Positions 60,819 through 64,000 of a DNA stretch of 64,000 nucleotides are shown one piece after another. A program made the translations under genes and the position numbers. How positions within the stretch are numbered: the stretch's first letter is position 1; every line of letters begins with the position of its first letter. The DNA is taken from positions 124,001 to 188,000 of the forward strand of contig NZ_SNYN01000002.1 of NCBI RefSeq assembly GCF_004363075.1. The letters run 5' to 3'. The stretch is from Actinorugispora endophytica. Its GTDB lineage: Bacteria; Actinomycetota; Actinomycetes; Streptosporangiales; Streptosporangiaceae. The notes below the pieces were generated by a model. That model searched no databases and had not been told where the DNA came from. It saw only the letters and a list, made by a program, of their open reading frames with translations.

Positions 60819-61748
60819 ATGAGCGCACCGGTCCCCTTCGACGTCCCCGACGCGTTCGCCGCGTCCTACGGGGCCAGCGGCGCGGAGGCGCGCGCCTGGG
60901 TCGCCGGGCTGCCCCGGCTCGGCGGCGAGTTCCTCGACCGGTGGGGGCTGCGGCCCGACGGCCCGGCCGCCCACGGCATGGCCTCGCTCGTCCTGCCCGT
61001 GCTGCGGGGCGACGGCACGCCGGCCGTCCTCAAGCTCCAGCAGCCGCGCGAGGAGACCGCCGGAGCCTCCGCCGGGCTGCGGGCATGGGGAGGCGACGGG
61101 ATCGTGCGCCTGCTCGACGACGACGAGCGGAGCGGAGTCCAGCTGCTGGAACGGCTGGACGCGTCCCGCCCCCTGTCCTCGGTGCCGGAGGGGCGCGTGG
61201 CCGTGCGGGTCCTGGCCGAGCTGATGGCGCGCCTGTCCTCGGTGCCCGCCCCGCAGGGCCTGCGGCGGCTCTCCGACGTCGCCGCGGCCATGCTCGAACA
61301 GGCTTCGCGGGCCGTGTCGGCGCTGCGCGACCCCGCCGAACAGCGACTGGTGCGCACCTGCGCGTCGGCCGTGGCCGAACTGGTCGACGACCCCGGGGAC
61401 CGCCTGCTGCACTGGGACCTGCACTACGACAACGTCCTCGCCGGGGAGCGGGAGCCGTGGCTGGCCATCGACCCCGAGCCCCTGGCGGGCGACCCCGGGT
61501 TCGAGCTGCTTCCCGCGCTGGACAACCGGTGGGACGAGGCGGTGGCGGCGGGCGACCCCGCGCGCGTGGTGCTCTACCGCTTCGACCTGCTGACCGAGGC
61601 CCTCGGCCTGGACCGTCGGCGGGCGGTCGGCTGGACCCTCGGCCGGGTGCTGCAGAACGCCCTGTGGGACGTCGAGGACGGCAGGTCCGCCCTGGAGCCC
61701 GTCCAGGTCGCCATCGCCACGACGCTGCTGGGCCGTTCGGCCCGCTGA
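60819..61748 (+). CDS. APH(6)/hydroxyurea-type phosphotransferase
   Basis: The protein has 309 residues from ATG 60819. It is a kinase fold of the aminoglycoside/hydroxyurea resistance family: AVLKLQQPREE with the ATP-binding Lys, the catalytic loop LLHWDLHYDNVLAGE (about 203-217) and metal-binding LAIDPEPLAGDPGFELLPAL. StrB/APH(6) enzymes phosphorylate streptomycin; many chromosomal members have no proven drug substrate. It is divergent from the hydrolase gene with a 103-bp shared promoter. Confidence 0.9.
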   Translation: MSAPVPFDVPDAFAASYGASGAEARAWVAGLPRLGGEFLDRWGLRPDGPAAHGMASLVLPVLRGDGTPAVLKLQQPREETAGASAGLRAWGGDGIVRLLDDDERSGVQLLERLDASRPLSSVPEGRVAVRVLAELMARLSSVPAPQGLRRLSDVAAAMLEQASRAVSALRDPAEQRLVRTCASAVAELVDDPGDRLLHWDLHYDNVLAGEREPWLAIDPEPLAGDPGFELLPALDNRWDEAVAAGDPARVVLYRFDLLTEALGLDRRRAVGWTLGRVLQNALWDVEDGRSALEPVQVAIATTLLGRSAR

Positions 61749-61931
61749 GATTCCGCCGGTCGTGAAGGCCGGGACGCCGGGGGCCCGGACAGGCCGTGCC
61801 CCGCCGGACTCCGGGCGTCCGCCGTCCACGGGCGGGACCTGGGGTCAGGCTCGTCGGGACGGAAGGTGGCCGGATGCGGTCAGGAGGCGCGCGGGCACTC
61901 TGGGTGTGCGAAGCTGGCGGTAGCCGACCCC

Positions 61932-62414
61932 ATGGAGACGCACCCCCGGATGCAGACCTTCGTGCTCTTGGCAGCCCTCGGTGGAGTGCTGCCCAGCCTG
62001 CTGAAACTCTCCTCCCAGATCTCCGGCTGGCAGCTCGCCCGGACCAGGCACCTGAACAAGAAGGGCAGTCGGAGACGGCGGCCCGCACTGCGCGACCACT
62101 GCGACGTGGTCCCCCTCCTCGTCGGAGGCGCCTTCCACAGTGGGCTGGGGGCGCTGGCCGGGTACGTGCTCACCGTGACGGACCAGATCACCACACCCCT
62201 GATCGCCTTCGTGGCGGGGGTGTCGGCGCGGTCGATCTTCCAGCAGGTGGCCAGCGTCCGGATCAACCTCTTCGACACCGCGCCCGCCGAGACCGGGGAA
62301 CCGGCCCTGGTCCGGACGCCGGACGGGCTGGGGATCTCCCCGCTCGAACCGGGGGCGGCCGTGGAGGACCGTTCGGTAGCAGCCGAGGGGGAGGAACTTG
62401 AGCGCGGTCGCTAG
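61932..62414 (+). CDS. Small membrane protein of unknown function
   Basis: ATG at 61932 gives 160 residues; a longer frame from 61866 has no better signal. It has an N-terminal hydrophobic segment (TFVLLAALGGVLPSLL), a basic middle (TRHLNKKGSRRRRP) and two further helices (VVPLLVGGAFHSGLGALAGYVLTV; ITTPLIAFVAGVSARSIF). The C-terminus is acidic. It overlaps the next gene by 17 nt, suggesting coupled expression. I do not recognise the family. Confidence 0.65.
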   Translation: METHPRMQTFVLLAALGGVLPSLLKLSSQISGWQLARTRHLNKKGSRRRRPALRDHCDVVPLLVGGAFHSGLGALAGYVLTVTDQITTPLIAFVAGVSARSIFQQVASVRINLFDTAPAETGEPALVRTPDGLGISPLEPGAAVEDRSVAAEGEELERGR

Positions 62415-63168
62415 GAGGATCCTCAGGGAGGTCGTCGGCGTCCCGTCCGCGCCTCCCGACAGGCGCCACCCGCTCGGAAGGCGTGTCTGGGCGGAGATCA
62501 CGGGAAGGCCGCTGCCGGTGGTCCTGGCTGCGGAGGACCGCGAGGAGGAGTGGAGCCCGGAGACCGCGATCGCCGTCCTGGAGGGGGTCCTGGAGCGGCT
62601 GAGGGCGGAGGACGGCCCCGCGCGTCTTCGGCTGCGCCCGTACACGGGGACGGCGGCGGTTCGGCCCGGCCGCCATGGCCCCGTTCGTGCTGCCTACGCC
62701 CCTCTCCCGCCTCGCAGTCGCGTTCTCGGCCGCCTCCGCGACCGCTGCGCGGTCGTCGCTTCCGACTACGCCCGGAGAGCGGAGTCCGCCCGGAGCTACG
62801 GGGACGCGGTCAAGGCGACCAGGGCCGTTCGGGAGTCGCGTGGCCTGGGTGAGGCCCTGGACCAGGCCCGACGTCTTACCGCCGACCTGGGAAGGCTCTC
62901 CCGCTTCTCCGGAGCGGAGGAGTACGCGTGGGCCGATGAAAGGGCTTCGCGCATTCTTGGGGAGTTCGAGGAGGCGTGCAGTGTCTTCTACGACGCCGAT
63001 CTCAGCGGGGTCGACCTCGGCGGAGCCGTTCCCGAGGGAGGCCGTCTCGAAGGGGTGCGGTGGAACACGGGGACCCGGTGGCCCGCGGGGTACGAGGAGC
63101 GGATCCGTCGGATCTCCCGCGTGATCGCTCCGGGGGTGTACGAGATCCGGCGGGACCGGCAGGACTGA
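62398..63168 (+). CDS. Hypothetical protein coupled to the membrane protein
   Basis: The protein has 256 residues. TTG at 62398 is supported by GAGGA six bases upstream and lies within the end of the previous gene. It is rich in charged helices (SYGDAVKATRAVRESRGLGEALDQARRLTADLGRL) and has no signal peptide, membrane segment or catalytic motif that I recognise. A VFYDADLSGVDLGGAVPEGGRLEGVRWN stretch resembles a single pentapeptide-repeat turn. The function is probably joint with the upstream membrane protein. Confidence 0.6.
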   Translation: MSAVARRILREVVGVPSAPPDRRHPLGRRVWAEITGRPLPVVLAAEDREEEWSPETAIAVLEGVLERLRAEDGPARLRLRPYTGTAAVRPGRHGPVRAAYAPLPPRSRVLGRLRDRCAVVASDYARRAESARSYGDAVKATRAVRESRGLGEALDQARRLTADLGRLSRFSGAEEYAWADERASRILGEFEEACSVFYDADLSGVDLGGAVPEGGRLEGVRWNTGTRWPAGYEERIRRISRVIAPGVYEIRRDRQD

Positions 63169-63190
63169 CGCGCTTCCCGGGGGTGACTTT

Positions 63191-63260
63191 CCTCGTCGAC
63201 CGTGACCTTTTCGGGGTCTGCGAGGCGGTTGAGACCCCGAAAAGGCCACGGTCGACGAGG
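63191..63260. repeat. Long palindrome sharing its core with the one at 27785
   Basis: Arms 63191-63219 and 63232-63260 (29 nt, one mismatch) enclose a 12-nt loop. The core TGACCTTTTCGGGGTCT is shared with 27785-27846 while the outer arms differ. It lies between a gene end and the methyltransferase start and may act as a terminator. Confidence 0.7.
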
Positions 63261-63429
63261 GGGATGCTCCCAGGGGGCAGACGGTGGGGCCCGGCTGTAC
63301 GTCGGGCCCGGCTCGGTTCGCGAGTCGGCGGGAAAACCGGTACCGGTCCGAACCGGGCCTCTGTACCATCGGGCCGCGCCGCCGACCTCCGGCGGCGCGG
63401 CCCGAAGCCCGGGCACACGGAGCAGCGAG

Positions 63430-64000
63430 GTGTCCGCGGACGTGGACGAGTACGACGGGGCGATCGCCGATAACCGCGCCAACTGGGATCAGCGCGCCGA
63501 CGTCCACGCGCGGTCGCGGATGTACGACGTCGACGGGCTGCTCGCGGACCCGTCGCGCATGTCCCAGGTCGTCCTCAACGACCTCGCGGTCCTCGCGCCC
63601 CACCTGGAGGGCGGGACGGTCGCGGGGAGGTCGCTGCTGCACCTCCAGTGCCACATCGGGACCGACACCGTCTGCTGGGCCCGGCTCGGCGCCGTGGACG
63701 TCCACGGCCTGGACCTCTCGCCGAACTCGCTGGCCCACGCCCGGCGCATCGCCGACGCCGACGGCGCGCGGATCACGTGGGTCCAGGGCGACGCGCGCAC
63801 CGCGTCGCGGGCTGTCGACCGCCGCTTCGAGGTGGTCGTCACCAGCGCCGGGGCCATCGTGTGGCTTCCCGAGCTGCGGTCGTGGGCCCGGTCGGTCCAC
63901 GACCTGCTGGAACCGGGCGGGGTGTTCGCCGTCCGGGACGACCACCCGATCCTGGGCGCAATGGACTTCGAGCCGTGGCAGGTCACCGGCGACTACCTCG
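63430..64000 (+). CDS. Class I SAM-dependent methyltransferase, 3' end beyond the window
   Basis: About 190 residues are visible. GTG at 63430 follows GGAG at 63419-63422. The SAM-binding motif I reads SLLHLQCHIGTDTVCWARLGAVDVHGLDLS; motif II and post-II are FEVVVTSAGAIVWLPELRSWARSVHDLLEPGGVFAVRD. The HLQCHIGTDT form is typical of a group of Methyltransf_25-like small-molecule methyltransferases. The substrate is unknown and the C-terminus is missing. Confidence 0.9.
   Translation, partial: MSADVDEYDGAIADNRANWDQRADVHARSRMYDVDGLLADPSRMSQVVLNDLAVLAPHLEGGTVAGRSLLHLQCHIGTDTVCWARLGAVDVHGLDLSPNSLAHARRIADADGARITWVQGDARTASRAVDRRFEVVVTSAGAIVWLPELRSWARSVHDLLEPGGVFAVRDDHPILGAMDFEPWQVTGDYL

Overview
The window looks like chromosomal DNA of a high-GC filamentous actinomycete, most likely Nocardiopsaceae (Nocardiopsis, Marinactinospora or Streptomonospora type). 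Pointers are the very high GC, GTG/TTG starts, XRE-DUF5753/DUF397 pairs, a SAM-IV riboswitch, ABC sugar importers without their own ATPase, an ECF42/DGPF pair and large type I-E-like CRISPR arrays. The taxon is an inference; no rRNA or other marker gene is present.

Layout. 1-4.2 kb: the 3' part of an NleD-like metallopeptidase gene, a SAM-IV riboswitch with a SufS-like gene, and a divergent SDR/TetR pair with two palindromic operators. 4.25-6.9 kb: CRISPR array 1 (38 repeats), with an AT-rich leader and a TA-flanked MITE-like element inside its last spacer. 7.1-12.8 kb: an AraC regulator divergent from a polyol ABC importer and a polyol dehydrogenase. 13.0-27.7 kb: an iron box, a free-standing MbtH gene, a siderophore-interacting protein, DoxX and RDD membrane proteins, then a compact operon: NRPS (A-MT-PCP-C-A-PCP-reductase), an MbtH-P450 fusion, an ABBA prenyltransferase and an SDR. 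Architecture and gene order match the indolactam family (lyngbyatoxin/teleocidin/pendolmycin). The predicted route is N-methyl-Val-Trp, reductive release to the alcohol, P450 ring closure and prenylation.

27.8-43.3 kb: XRE/DUF397 and HATPase regulators, a serine hydrolase, a Gfo/Idh/MocA oxidoreductase, an ECF42/DGPF pair, a PLP decarboxylase next to a PrnB-like protein, DUF892, a double MerR regulator, a repeat-rich small protein, a Bcr/CflA exporter with MarR, and an XRE regulator. 43.3-51.3 kb: two huge CRISPR arrays (68 and 58 repeats) fused head to head with no leader between them. The second array also carries the MITE-like element in its last spacer. No cas gene occurs anywhere in the window.

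51.3-58.5 kb: an endonuclease-like gene, a second XRE-DUF5753/DUF397 pair, a truncated IS110, and a decayed polymorphic-toxin locus (frameshifted pre-toxin, zincin toxin domain, tiny ATGA-linked downstream ORF, broken immunity gene) bounded by a 97-bp inverted repeat, then a TerB_N-TPR chimera. 58.7-64 kb: a class A beta-lactamase, an alpha/beta hydrolase, an APH-type kinase, two unknown genes and the 5' part of a methyltransferase gene.

The most notable structures are the MbtH-P450 fusion, the same MITE-like element sitting in the terminal spacer of two CRISPR arrays (each spacer rebuilds to exactly 32 nt around a TA duplication), and the leaderless fusion of two opposed arrays.
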